A DNA stretch of 64,000 nucleotides. Source: JAGTVG01 sp942491935 (GTDB taxonomy: Bacteria; Bacteroidota; Bacteroidia; Cytophagales; Cyclobacteriaceae). The stretch is taken from NCBI GenBank assembly GCA_942491935.1, contig CALOCZ010000066.1:1-64000 (forward strand), given 5' to 3'. Position numbers and translations under genes: made by a program. Below are positions 43,452 through 52,344 of this stretch, in pieces; position 1 is the first letter of the stretch, and each line of letters starts with the position of its first letter. The notes beneath the pieces were generated by a model that did not search any database, was not told the DNA's origin, and worked only from the letters and a program-made list of their open reading frames with translations.

Positions 43452-43510
43452 AAAAAATGAGATCAGGATCCATATCCTGTTCTTTAAATAATTAATTTTA
43501 AATTAATCAT
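43452..43510 (-). promoter_or_regulatory. Possible thr leader: mini-ORF plus hairpin and T-run
   Basis: Read on the minus strand, an ATG at 43510 opens an 8-codon frame (MINLKLII) ending at 43484. Four bases later CAGGAT-ATGG-ATCCTG (43479-43464) forms a hairpin, then ATCTCATTTTTT. The layout resembles an attenuator and the frame is rich in Ile and Leu codons, but AT-rich DNA yields ATT and TTA codons by chance and no threonine codon is present. No antiterminator was identified. Confidence 0.25.
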
Positions 43511-43763
43511 TTGGGAAAAGTATATTTGATGAAATGATCTCTGATGTACCTAATGCTGCCTTATTTTGTCTCCAATGTCAGAATCAGGAAATAAATCATT
43601 GGTAAGGTCAAGATGGCTTATGAAAAGATGCGTAATGTACCTTGAAGGGCAAGAAACACAAGAAAAATTATTGTTAATAGGGGAGAATTTATAAAAAGAA
43701 TCAGGATAAATAGAAAAAAACAATGTTTGCTATTGGGAAGAACCGGAGGATCCTGAAAATGTA

Positions 43764-43807
43764 AAAATGATGGCTTGTAATTTAAATTTATTACAAGCCA
43801 TCATTTT
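43764..43807 (-). terminator. Intrinsic terminator of the DUF2911 gene
   Basis: A perfect 17-bp stem (AAAATGATGGCTTGTAA with its complement) encloses a 10-nt loop, starts within 3 bp of the stop codon and is followed on the minus strand by TTTTTACATTTTC. Confidence 0.85.
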
Positions 43808-43809
43808 AT

Positions 43810-44397
43810 TTATTTACCAGCTACTTTTAATTTAATAGGAACCTGCTTATCTCCCCAATGTAAGAAGGCTGTGGCAGTATAACCGTCCAGATCCATAAAA
43901 TTATAAGTTAACCTTTCAACAGAATGAACATTTTTTGGACTTACAGTTACCCTGAGTGCATCCTGGCTTTGATCGTATTTATAACTTCCCCATCCATCAT
44001 TTACTTTATTGAAAATAACCACCCATGTAGTTTCTGATGGGATCATATGAATACTATACTTGCCTGCAACAATTGCTTTTCCCTCGATTTCGAGGTCTTT
44101 ATTGAATTCAATAGTCGTGTTTTGATCAGCACCAGCACGCCATGGGTATGGCTTGTTGTCAGAATAATTATTGGGTTTTTCCATCCCATTAGGTACAACA
44201 TCCCAATATATGGTCCTGCCTCTCATTGCAGGTCGGCTGTAATCAATTGTGACTTTCGTGTCAACGCCAATAATCTGGCTTACCGTTGCCCGCGGGCTTT
44301 TCTTTGGCTGATCATCCTGCGCCTTTACCATAGAAGAGAAGCTGAAAGAAATCATAAATACCATTAAAATAATGGTTGAATAGTTTGATGTTTTCAT
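43810..44397 (-). CDS. Exported DUF2911 protein
   Basis: A 195-residue periplasmic protein of family DUF2911, common in Bacteroidota. The signal peptide ends near MVKAQDD. The family features are present: SPRATVSQIIG, IDYSRPAMRGRTIYWD, PWRAGADQNTTI and the C-terminal tripartite strands with WGSYKYD. Its biochemical role is unknown. It is monocistronic, with a strong terminator at the stop codon. Confidence 0.92.
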   Translation of the reverse strand: MKTSNYSTIILMVFMISFSFSSMVKAQDDQPKKSPRATVSQIIGVDTKVTIDYSRPAMRGRTIYWDVVPNGMEKPNNYSDNKPYPWRAGADQNTTIEFNKDLEIEGKAIVAGKYSIHMIPSETTWVVIFNKVNDGWGSYKYDQSQDALRVTVSPKNVHSVERLTYNFMDLDGYTATAFLHWGDKQVPIKLKVAGK

Positions 44398-44547
44398 AGG
44401 TACTTTTAGTTTTATTTAAAGTGTTATTATTTAATTATGTTTAATTAAAATACATTTTTAATAAAGGGATAGTAAACTTAATAAACTTGAGTATTGGAAT
44501 GAAGAATTATTTAAGATTTATGTTGAGTAAATCAGTTCTATTAGCCT

Positions 44548-45399
44548 CTATTTTTTCTTTTTAACTATTCTTTTCACCTCATTCAATAATAAAGGATATG
44601 CGGGGATGGCCATTCCTCCATGATTAAATCCATCCAGTTCATACAAGATGGTTTGCTTATGCCCGGCTACCTTCATCATTCGCATCATATAAGCATTTTC
44701 CTCATATCTACCCAACATTTCAAGATTGCGATCACCGGTTATTAAGATAAGAGATGGAGCATCTCCACGGACATGAAACAAAGGGGCATATTGATCGATG
44801 ATGGGTTGTGTGTCCTTAATTCCTCTTTCCTCTCTGACTGTCATATGTGTGATTGTATGTCCACTGAATGGGACAAGACTGGCGATCAGGTTTGCATCAA
44901 TATCATAGGTTTCCAGATAACTTTTATCCAGACCAATCATACTGGTTAAATAGCCTCCAGCAGAATGCCCAGAAACAACTATTAAGCCCGGATCACCTCC
45001 ATAACTTTCGATGTTGTTGAAAACCCAGGCAACTGCAGCTGCAGCGTCCTGAATATATGCCGGGCAAGAGACCCTGGGTGAAAACCTGTAATTGACAGCT
45101 ATGATAGCTATACCCTGGTCTTTTAGCCATTCCGGAATAAATTTGTTTCCGGCTTTTAATCCTCCGCCATGGAACCAGACAACCGTAGCATAACCTGACT
45201 TATTCTTTGGGTAATAAATATCAAGGACACACCTTTCTTTCATATATTCAGTTATAGGTTCAATTGTTGCATCCCTGTAAAAAATATTTGTCAGGAGCTC
45301 ATAGCCTTCAATAGATTGTGAATGAACCTGGTTGTTTGATATTAATATAAAAGCAATATTAAAAACTACAAGAGTTAAGTTTAAGTTCTTTTTTCTCAT
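44548..45399 (-). CDS. Exported alpha/beta hydrolase (esterase, HSL/BD-FAE-like)
   Basis: A 283-residue alpha/beta hydrolase with an N-terminal signal peptide (about residues 7-28). The oxyanion motif HGGG is at 77-80 and the nucleophile is Ser146 in GHSAGGY. The acid is probably the Asp in ITGDRN and the base the His in GFNHGGM near the C-terminus. The architecture matches carboxylesterases and lipases of the hormone-sensitive-lipase/BD-FAE type, acting outside the cytoplasm on short acyl or acetylated substrates. It is divergent from the M28 peptidase and has its own -7 element. Confidence 0.87.
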   Translation of the reverse strand: MRKKNLNLTLVVFNIAFILISNNQVHSQSIEGYELLTNIFYRDATIEPITEYMKERCVLDIYYPKNKSGYATVVWFHGGGLKAGNKFIPEWLKDQGIAIIAVNYRFSPRVSCPAYIQDAAAAVAWVFNNIESYGGDPGLIVVSGHSAGGYLTSMIGLDKSYLETYDIDANLIASLVPFSGHTITHMTVREERGIKDTQPIIDQYAPLFHVRGDAPSLILITGDRNLEMLGRYEENAYMMRMMKVAGHKQTILYELDGFNHGGMAIPAYPLLLNEVKRIVKKKK

Positions 45400-45456
45400 G
45401 ATGAAGCTATATTAGAGAAGTTAATTGTTCTGATTTCTAAAAAGTTCTCCTACAAA

Positions 45457-45464
45457 CAAATTTA
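45457..45464 (-). promoter_or_regulatory. -7 element for the esterase gene
   Basis: On the minus strand the sequence is TAAATTTG, an exact match to the Bacteroidota -7 consensus, 57 bp upstream of the ATG at 45399. Confidence 0.4.
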
Positions 45465-45529
45465 AATTAATATTCATAATACATGCCGTTTTTTTGATTA
45501 TTGTTATTTTAGAGGAAGAAGACTGAAAT

Positions 45530-47005
45530 ATGAAAAACACAATTATCACTATATTATTTATCTTTTTTGCAAAAACTCTCTCTGGCCAGGAAATAGATCA
45601 ATTGATAAATCAGACGTATAGCCTGGATAAAGTACAATCCGTAACAGAATTTATCGCGTCAGATGAATTAAAAGGAAGGGATACTCCATCAAAAGGATTA
45701 GAGCTCGCCGCAGAATATGCTGCAGACTTTTTTGAAAGCGCCGGGGTGCAAATTGCTCCCGGCATGAAGGATTATTTTCAGCCAGTCAAAATGGTACATA
45801 AAGGTCAACCTGATGAAATTTTAATTACTTATCAGGGCGAGACAATTGAAATGCAAGGAAATTTACTGCAAATATCAGGAGGAAGCAATCCATTAAATGC
45901 TAAAGTAATCACATATGATCTATCTAAAAGTGAAATAGAAGATCATGATCTTGAAAATAAAATTTTAGTGGTCTTTTTAGACAAGGATCCTAGTCTGAAT
46001 CCCCGGAAGATTATGGAACAATCCAGAAGGATAAAAAGCAAAGCAATTGATGTAAAAGCCAAAGGATTAGTTGAAGTTTTTGGAGAAAGCAATCCTTACT
46101 GGGACCGGTTTTACAATTACTATAGCCGTCCTAAGATTGATTTAGACCTTTCAAATGAAATTCAGAGCGATTTTAAGCATTTGCTGATTCGGGATATCAA
46201 TAGCGCAATAGCCTCAAAACTAATTAAGGATCCTGCCGGAGATTTAAGGATAGATGTAAAGGGCCTCAAAGAAAGAAAATTTATTTCAAATAACGTAGTA
46301 GGAATGGTTGAAGGGACAGATCCATTGTTGAGTAATGAGTTCATAGTATGTTCTGCTCATTATGATCATGTTGGAGTGGGCAAACCTGATGCTTCGGGCG
46401 ACTCCATTTATAATGGCGCACGTGATAATGCGATCGGTGTAATGAGCGTGCTTCTTGCTGCTGAGAATATAGCGAAGTATCCGTTGAAACGTCCCGTGCT
46501 ATTCGTATTATTTACAGCTGAAGAGAAAGGATTATTAGGCAGTAAATGGTTTGTCCTTGACCCGCCTGTTGCTTTAAGTAATATTGCTTTTTGTCTGAAT
46601 ACAGATGGTGGGGGTTATAATGACACTACCATTGCAACAGTTATTGGGAAGAGAAAAATTAACACTAATCAAATCTTTGAAAAAGCCTGTAGAGCTTTTG
46701 GACTTGAGGCTTTTGACGGGACTGATGATGTCCAGTTTCTATTTAATAGTTCCGACAACATCATATTATCACAAAAGGGTATTCCATCTGTTACTTTTTC
46801 AGTTGGGTTCAGGAGCATGGATGCTGAGATCCTCAAAAATTATCACCAACCCTCGGATGAGACAGAAACTATTAATTTTAATTATGTGCTGAAATTCACC
46901 AGATCATTTGGTTTTGCCCTCAGGGAAATCGCTGATACTGACAAACCTTTGTTCTGGAAAGAAGAAGATGAATTTTATAACGCCGGGAAAGAGCTATATA
47001 AGTAA
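45530..47005 (+). CDS. Exported M28 family zinc peptidase
   Basis: A 491-residue aminopeptidase-type metalloprotease with a signal peptide (MKNTIITILFIFFAKTLSGQ). A PA-type insert domain (about residues 90-240) is followed by the M28 catalytic domain. The zinc ligands and catalytic acids are His277 (SAHYDH), Asp299 (GARDN), Glu331 and Glu332 (TAEEKG) and Asp359 (NTDGG). A further His (NYHQPSDE) is near the C-terminus. The protein should degrade peptides in the periplasm or outside the cell. The gene is monocistronic and ends in a hairpin. Confidence 0.92.
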   Translation: MKNTIITILFIFFAKTLSGQEIDQLINQTYSLDKVQSVTEFIASDELKGRDTPSKGLELAAEYAADFFESAGVQIAPGMKDYFQPVKMVHKGQPDEILITYQGETIEMQGNLLQISGGSNPLNAKVITYDLSKSEIEDHDLENKILVVFLDKDPSLNPRKIMEQSRRIKSKAIDVKAKGLVEVFGESNPYWDRFYNYYSRPKIDLDLSNEIQSDFKHLLIRDINSAIASKLIKDPAGDLRIDVKGLKERKFISNNVVGMVEGTDPLLSNEFIVCSAHYDHVGVGKPDASGDSIYNGARDNAIGVMSVLLAAENIAKYPLKRPVLFVLFTAEEKGLLGSKWFVLDPPVALSNIAFCLNTDGGGYNDTTIATVIGKRKINTNQIFEKACRAFGLEAFDGTDDVQFLFNSSDNIILSQKGIPSVTFSVGFRSMDAEILKNYHQPSDETETINFNYVLKFTRSFGFALREIADTDKPLFWKEEDEFYNAGKELYK

Positions 47006-47032
47006 GATATGATTGTAAGCTCAATCATTCTT
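47004..47032 (+). terminator. Hairpin after the M28 peptidase gene
   Basis: AAGA and ATGATTG pair with CAATCAT and TCTT around a 6-nt loop with one bulged T. It overlaps the stop codon and is followed by ATTCATTT, a poor U-tract. Confidence 0.4.
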
Positions 47033-47072
47033 ATTCATTTAAAATAATACAGAACGCGGGATTTAAGTAGTT

Positions 47073-47417
47073 TTATAATATTTCCTTAACATTTTCTGGA
47101 GGCCTGCCAAGTATAACTTCCTTTCCCTTTACTACAATTGGCCTTTCAATCAATTTAGGATTTTCCACCATGATCTTTATCCATTCTGCCTCCGAGAAAG
47201 TTTTCCCTTTAAATTTTGATTTGTAAATTTCTTCGCCCTTTCTTATAAGTTCTGTAGGCTTTTTATCCATTCCCTCAAGCAGTTCTTTTAATTCCGATTC
47301 TGATGGTGGATTCTGAAGATATTCTACGATTTCCGGTTCATGACCAGCTTCCCTGATCAATCCGAGGGTTTCACGACTTTTCCTGCAACGTGGATTATGG
47401 TAAATTTTAATCATCAT
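47073..47417 (-). CDS. ArsC family thioredoxin-fold protein (arsenate reductase-like)
   Basis: A 114-residue ArsC-family protein. The active-site cysteine lies in NPRCRKSRET near residue 11, as in glutaredoxin-dependent arsenate reductases. The distal arginines appear in ELIRKGEE and LIERPIVV. The family also includes YffB-like proteins with no arsenate role, and no arsenic genes surround it, so arsenate reductase activity is not certain. Two adjacent ATG codons offer starts differing by one residue. It is monocistronic. Confidence 0.88.
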   Translation of the reverse strand: MMIKIYHNPRCRKSRETLGLIREAGHEPEIVEYLQNPPSESELKELLEGMDKKPTELIRKGEEIYKSKFKGKTFSEAEWIKIMVENPKLIERPIVVKGKEVILGRPPENVKEIL

Positions 47418-47513
47418 TATATTAATATGTCGATTTATAGCAAATGGTTTTTTTATACTTTTTTTATCAGTGTACGAAGATTATAAAATGTTTTGAATTT
47501 TACCTTAAGGCAA

Positions 47514-48338
47514 TTACTTAGGTTTAATATTTTTTGCCTGCTCCCAATACACATCCATCTCTTCAAGACTCATATCCGAGATCTTCTTTCCTGCCTTCAT
47601 AGTTTCATTTTCCAGGTATTGAAACCTGCGAATAAATTTCTTGTTGGTTCTTTCCAAAGCATCTTCCGGATTTATGTCTATGAACCTGGCGTAATTAACG
47701 AGCGAAAACAGGAGATCTCCAAATTCATTTGTAGCAGTGGTTTTATCTATCTTTCCCTCTTCATAGAGGTTAAATTCTCTGTGAAACTCTTCCATTTCCT
47801 CACGTACTTTTTCCCAGACTTGCTCCTTTTCTTCCCAGTCAAAACCCACCCCCCGGGCCTTTTCCTGAACCCTCATAGCCTTCACAAGGGCAGGTAATGC
47901 ATTTGGAACACCTCCTAATACCGAATTATTACCCTTTTCTTTCAATTTAATTTTTTCCCAATTTTGTTTGACTGCTTCCTCATCTTCCGCGTCGACATCA
48001 CCGTAAACATGCGGATGTCTGCGGATAAGCTTTTCGCAAATGTTTTCTAATACATCGCCAATATCAAACGCCTCTTTTTCAGATGCAATTTTTGAATAAA
48101 ACACCAGGTGCAGCATCAAATCACCCAATTCTTTTTTAATTTCATCGAGGTCATGGTTTAGAATTCCATCAGAGAGTTCATACACTTCTTCTATAGTCAG
48201 ATACCTCAAAGATTCAAATGTCTGTTTTTTATCCCATGGGCATTTCTCCCTCAGTTCATCCATAATTGTAAGCAAACTGTCAAAGGCCCTCAGTTTCCTT
48301 TCACGATCAGGATCAATGGGGATATTAATTTTTGGCAT
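47514..48338 (-). CDS. mazG: Nucleoside triphosphate pyrophosphohydrolase MazG
   Basis: A 274-residue protein with two MazG folds. The N-terminal one has CPWDKKQTFESL and EEVYELSDGI (the EExxE metal motif) with ELGDLMLH. The C-terminal one has EEKEQVWEKVREEMEEF and NEFGDLLFSLVN. It hydrolyses NTPs, including non-canonical ones and possibly those linked to (p)ppGpp signalling, to NMP and PPi. The ATG at 48338 is used; a TTG three codons upstream is an alternative. It is divergent from the small NqrM-like gene. Confidence 0.95.
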   Translation of the reverse strand: MPKINIPIDPDRERKLRAFDSLLTIMDELREKCPWDKKQTFESLRYLTIEEVYELSDGILNHDLDEIKKELGDLMLHLVFYSKIASEKEAFDIGDVLENICEKLIRRHPHVYGDVDAEDEEAVKQNWEKIKLKEKGNNSVLGGVPNALPALVKAMRVQEKARGVGFDWEEKEQVWEKVREEMEEFHREFNLYEEGKIDKTTATNEFGDLLFSLVNYARFIDINPEDALERTNKKFIRRFQYLENETMKAGKKISDMSLEEMDVYWEQAKNIKPK

Positions 48339-48394
48339 ATTATTCAATTTTTAAGATTATTGGTCTGAACCAATCAGAAAACATTGAACAGAAG

Positions 48395-48426
48395 TTGTTC
48401 GTTACTTATATTATCGTGTAAATTTG
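48395..48426 (+). promoter_or_regulatory. Bacteroidota promoter (TTG -33, TAAATTTG -7)
   Basis: TTG at 48395-48397 and TAAATTTG at 48419-48426 are 21 bp apart, the expected spacing of the phylum's primary sigma. The ATG at 48446 is 20 bp further, which favours that start over the TTG at 48437. Confidence 0.6.
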
Positions 48427-48445
48427 CTCAAAATATTTGAATTTA

Positions 48446-48667
48446 ATGACAACTGTTATACTTGCTATCGTATTGGTCGGGATCTTTTTCCTTCTAATGT
48501 CAGTTCGGCTGATTTTTGTTAAAGGAGGTAAATTTAGAGGAACGTGTGCGTCGCAAAGCCCATTCCTGCATAAAGAGGGTGTTTCCTGTGGAATGTGCGG
48601 CCGAAAAGTAGAACCAGGTGACAAGTGTCAGAGTGAAGTCAACAAAGTAATTTCAAAATTCAAATAA
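48446..48667 (+). CDS. Small membrane protein with Cys-rich tail, NqrM-like
   Basis: A 73-residue protein with one N-terminal transmembrane helix (residues 2-22) and a cysteine-rich tail: FRGTCASQS, VSCGMCGRK and DKC, four cysteines in all. The layout resembles NqrM, the iron-sulfur maturation factor of the Na+-translocating NADH:quinone reductase, but the match is by pattern and length only. No nqr genes are nearby. An ATG at 48446 fits the promoter upstream. It is followed 41 bp later by glmM and may share its transcript. Confidence 0.7.
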   Translation: MTTVILAIVLVGIFFLLMSVRLIFVKGGKFRGTCASQSPFLHKEGVSCGMCGRKVEPGDKCQSEVNKVISKFK

Positions 48668-48708
48668 GCATTACCCAAACTTATTCTATTTATTAAAAAC
48701 CGATTACC

Positions 48709-50106
48709 GTGGCTTTGATTAAATCCATTTCTGGGATCCGTGGCACAATTGGAGGCGTGCCAGGTGAAGGATTAACCCCTGTTGATGTTATTAATTTTAC
48801 CTCTGCTTATGGCATGTGGATCAGGAAGCAGGCAGGTCCACAAAAAGTAGTTATTGGACGGGATGCCCGCATTTCAGGTCCATGGGTTACCGATCTCACA
48901 ATTCATGCTTTGCGAAATCTGGGCATAGATGTGATTAACCTTGGATTATCTACAACGCCAACGGTTGAATTTGCAGTTGAAATGGAATCCGCCGGAGGTG
49001 GCATAATTGTAACCGCAAGTCATAATCCACTCAACTGGAATGCACTTAAATTCCTTAACTCAAAAGGAGAGTTTATATCTGAAGAGGATGGTCAATATAT
49101 TCTTGATATTTCTGGAAAACAGGAATTTAAGTTTATAACACAGAATAAGATAGGAGATTATGAGGTTATAGACGATTACATTGACCGGCATATCAGCGGA
49201 ATTCTTAAGCTCCCACTTGTTGATGTTGAAGCTATCAGGGAAAGGAATTTTAAAATCGCCATTGACTGTGTGAACTCCACCGGAGGAATTGCGGTACCTA
49301 AATTACTAAATGCCCTGGGCGTTGACAGGATTAGTGCACATAATATTGAACCAAATGGACATTTCCCACACAATCCTGAACCAGTGCCTGAAAATCTTAC
49401 TGAGATATGCAGAGAAATAGAAAACGGCAATTTCGATCTCGGTATTGTAGTTGATCCGGATGTAGACAGGTTGGCTCTTATATCAGAGAATGGCACACCA
49501 TATGGAGAGGAATATACCCTGGTTGCTGTAGCTGATTATATTTTGCAGCACAAGAAAGGAAATACAGTTTCAAACTTATCCTCTTCAAAAGCGCTTCGGG
49601 ACATAACCGAGAAATATGGCTGTGAATATTTTCCTGCTGCAGTTGGAGAAGTCAATGTAGTTAATGTCATGAAAGAAACTGACGCTGTAATTGGCGGCGA
49701 GGGAAATGGTGGGGTTATTTACCCTGAATTACATTATGGCCGCGATGCACTTGTAGGCATCGCTTTATTCCTGACCTACCTTGCAAAATATGGGAAACCT
49801 GCTTCTTTTTTAAGAACTTCTTATCCTAATTATGCTATTTCAAAAAACAAGATTGAACTAACTCCTGATATTGATGTCGACGGTATCCTTGAAAGTATTA
49901 AAAACAAATACAAGAACAAGCCGGTTAATACAATTGATGGTGTAAAAATTGAGTTTGGAAATGAGTGGGTTCATCTTCGTAAATCGAATACCGAACCCAT
50001 TATCAGGATCATATCTGAATCAGATGTTCTTTCAAAAGCTGAAATCCTGGCCAATAAAATCATTGAGGATATTAAAGAGATAATTTCAGAGCAAGGCTTT
50101 AAATGA
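48709..50106 (+). CDS. glmM: Phosphoglucosamine mutase GlmM-type phosphohexomutase
   Basis: A 465-residue alpha-D-phosphohexomutase with four domains. The phosphoserine is Ser104 in TASHNP, the Mg2+ loop is DPDVDRL, the sugar-binding loop is GEGNGGVIYP and the phosphate-binding loop is RKSNTEPIIRI. In Bacteroidota this type supplies glucosamine-1-phosphate for peptidoglycan and LPS, though phosphomannomutase activity cannot be excluded. The start is GTG at 48709, since the frame begins exactly with the conserved ISGIRGTIGG region and no better ATG is available. Its TGA overlaps the ATG of the next gene (ATGA). Confidence 0.93.
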   Translation: MALIKSISGIRGTIGGVPGEGLTPVDVINFTSAYGMWIRKQAGPQKVVIGRDARISGPWVTDLTIHALRNLGIDVINLGLSTTPTVEFAVEMESAGGGIIVTASHNPLNWNALKFLNSKGEFISEEDGQYILDISGKQEFKFITQNKIGDYEVIDDYIDRHISGILKLPLVDVEAIRERNFKIAIDCVNSTGGIAVPKLLNALGVDRISAHNIEPNGHFPHNPEPVPENLTEICREIENGNFDLGIVVDPDVDRLALISENGTPYGEEYTLVAVADYILQHKKGNTVSNLSSSKALRDITEKYGCEYFPAAVGEVNVVNVMKETDAVIGGEGNGGVIYPELHYGRDALVGIALFLTYLAKYGKPASFLRTSYPNYAISKNKIELTPDIDVDGILESIKNKYKNKPVNTIDGVKIEFGNEWVHLRKSNTEPIIRIISESDVLSKAEILANKIIEDIKEIISEQGFK

Positions 50107-51235
50107 AAGTATATTTAGATAATGCTGCAACAACCCCTATCGATCCGCAGGTGTATGAAACCATGCAGCCCTATCTGAAAGATGGTTTTGGTAATCCTTC
50201 TTCAACACATTCCTTTGGCAGAGTATCAAAATCAGCTATTGAATCCGCGCGTAAGAAAGTTGCTGAACTATTAAATGCTAATCCAGGCGAAATTTTTTTT
50301 ACTTCAGGAGGTACAGAAGCTGACAATACCAGTCTGAGTGGATTGATCCGACGCTACAATATAAAAAATGTAATTACATCTCCCATTGAACACCACGCTG
50401 TTCTCCATACCCTTGAATACTTTGAATCTATTGGCCTGGCCAGAATTCATTTTCTAGATGTTGATGAGAAAGGCAACATTAATAAAGATCAGTTAACAGA
50501 TCTTTTAAAAGAGAAAAAGGATAATCTGGTGTCCTTAATGAATGCAAATAATGAGATAGGGAATCTAATTGATCTGGAAGAAATTGGTCAGATATGCAAA
50601 GAACAAAAAGCTTTGTTCCATTCCGACACTGTACAATCGATAGCAAGATATACAATTGACCTGAAAAAAGTCCCTATCAATGCAGTATTGGGATCAGCCC
50701 ATAAATTCCATGGTCCAAAAGGAATAGGTTTTATGTATATCAATTCTTCTACCCGCATACCCCCTTATATTCTGGGAGGTGGTCAGGAGAGAGATATGCG
50801 GGCTGGTACAGAAAATGTTTACGGGATTGTTGGTCTTGCAAAGAGCTATGGAAATTGCTTATGATCAGCTATCTGTAAATCGAAAGCATATTGAATCCCT
50901 GAAATCAAGAATGGTACAAGGGACTTAATAAAATAATTCCAGGATTGAAGTTTAATGGCTTAAGTGAAGATATTGAAAGAAGTTTGTATTCTGTTCTTAG
51001 TGTCAGCCTTCCTCCATCCGATAAAAATGAAATGATCCTGTTTCAACTTGACCTGAAAGGTATTGCAGCATCTGGCGGTTCTGCCTGCGGAAGCGGGGCA
51101 TTAAAAGGTTCACACGTGATCAATGCTTTGAATACTGACGGCGAAAGAACAACAATACGGTTTTCATTTAGCAAGTTTAATACCCCTGAAGAAGTTGATT
51201 ATACGATTGATAAAATGAAGGAAATTTTAGCTTAG
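50103..51235 (+). pseudogene. Cysteine desulfurase (NifS/IscS type) broken by two +1 frameshifts
   Basis: The two ends are clear NifS-type sequence. Residues 1 to about 248 contain SAHKFHGPKG with the PLP lysine Lys201, and the tail (from about 50924) contains GGSACGSGALKGSH with the catalytic cysteine. Between them the frame is lost twice: one extra base in 50841-50844 (AAGA before GCTATG) and one at about 50923 (GGGACTT). Removing both gives a continuous 376-residue protein of normal family length, reading AMEIAYDQLS...QGLNKIIPGLKF. As written, the first frame stops just after 50860. This is a recent pseudogene or two sequencing errors. It overlaps glmM by 4 bp. Confidence 0.85.
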
Positions 51236-52252
51236 TTTTCTTCGGATTAACTTTTCTAGTGTTTCAATCCAGGATTCTGAATCATTAAGGCTTTCAATGA
51301 ATATCCATTCTTCCCCTCCAGCTTTATCAAATATTTCCTTGAATTCCGATCCGACTTCTACAATAGTCTCAAGACAGTCTGCAACAAAGGAAGGCATCAT
51401 AACGGCCACCTTTTTAATGCCTTTCGAAGGTAATGCCCTGATAACCTCATCTGCATAAGGTTGTATCCATGGCGACTTGCCCAGGCGAGATTGAAATACG
51501 ATCTGGTATTTTTCTTCTTTAATTCCAAGTTCCCTGGCTAGCAATCTTGTGGTCTCGTAACATTGCGCCCTGTAGCAGAACTGATTATGCGCCCCATAGG
51601 TTGCGCAACAATCACCGAGTTTACATATATTATTTACAGAGGCTTTTAATATCTGTCTTTCAGGCAAACCATGATACGAAAACAGCATCAGATCGAATTC
51701 CTTATCCTTTAACGCTTCCCTGGTTCTTTCAGCAAAAGCTTTAATAAATCCCTCATCATTACAATAACTATTTATAAATTGTAATTCAGGTATATTTTCC
51801 CATTCTTTTATCTGTTCCATAACCTCCTGATGGATAGAACCGGTCGTGGCAGAGGCATATTGAGGGAATAGCGGCAATACAATCAATGAAGAAATATCAG
51901 TCTTCTTTAATTTCTCAAGTGCTTCTTTGATGGATGGATTTTGATAGCGCATTCCAAGTTTCACAATAAAATTACTCCCAAGATTGGACTGGAGCTTTTT
52001 TTCAACTTCTTTACCATAAAAAAGCAGTGGAGAGCCATTTTCAGTCCAAAGTTGTTGATAGACTTTAGCAGATTTCGGTGCCCGGAAGGGTGCTATGATA
52101 ATATTAACCAACAACCACCTTTTAAAATAAGGGATATCAATAACACGACCATCCATTAGGAATTCTCTCAAATATTTTCTAACATGAGGAACTGTGTGAT
52201 GATCAGGTGTTCCCAGATTAACAACTAATACGCCTGTCTTATTATGTTCCAT
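51227..52252 (-). CDS. hemH: Ferrochelatase
   Basis: A 341-residue enzyme that inserts Fe2+ into a porphyrin in haem synthesis. The opening VLVVNLGTPD, the catalytic FSYHGLPER and the C-terminal PSFVADCLETIVEV with its Glu are the family signatures. Cysteines in CKLGDCC and FCYRAQC might be cluster ligands, as in some ferrochelatases, but this is speculative. Coproporphyrin versus protoporphyrin preference cannot be read. Its stop codon overlaps the end of the desulfurase pseudogene by 9 bp on the opposite strand. Confidence 0.95.
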   Translation of the reverse strand: MEHNKTGVLVVNLGTPDHHTVPHVRKYLREFLMDGRVIDIPYFKRWLLVNIIIAPFRAPKSAKVYQQLWTENGSPLLFYGKEVEKKLQSNLGSNFIVKLGMRYQNPSIKEALEKLKKTDISSLIVLPLFPQYASATTGSIHQEVMEQIKEWENIPELQFINSYCNDEGFIKAFAERTREALKDKEFDLMLFSYHGLPERQILKASVNNICKLGDCCATYGAHNQFCYRAQCYETTRLLARELGIKEEKYQIVFQSRLGKSPWIQPYADEVIRALPSKGIKKVAVMMPSFVADCLETIVEVGSEFKEIFDKAGGEEWIFIESLNDSESWIETLEKLIRRKLS

Positions 52253-52344
52253 ATTTCAACAGATAATGCAAGTATATTCAATGTATAAGTATACTACATT
52301 TTTGCCTTCAAATTAACAAAACACATTATTTAAAATAATCTAAT

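Larger units (their letters stand above)
43374..43809. other. Intergenic region upstream of thrA
   Basis: A 436-bp region between thrA and the DUF2911 gene, both on the minus strand. It contains the strong terminator of the DUF2911 gene at its far end (43764-43807) and a possible attenuator with a mini-ORF near thrA (43452-43510). The remaining roughly 250 bp show no gene or RNA element I can support. No exact -7 element was found. Confidence 0.5.

Noticed and set aside
50103..51235. Programmed frameshifting in the cysteine desulfurase
   Set aside because: Two separate +1 corrections would be needed, and neither site has a slippery sequence with a stimulatory structure.
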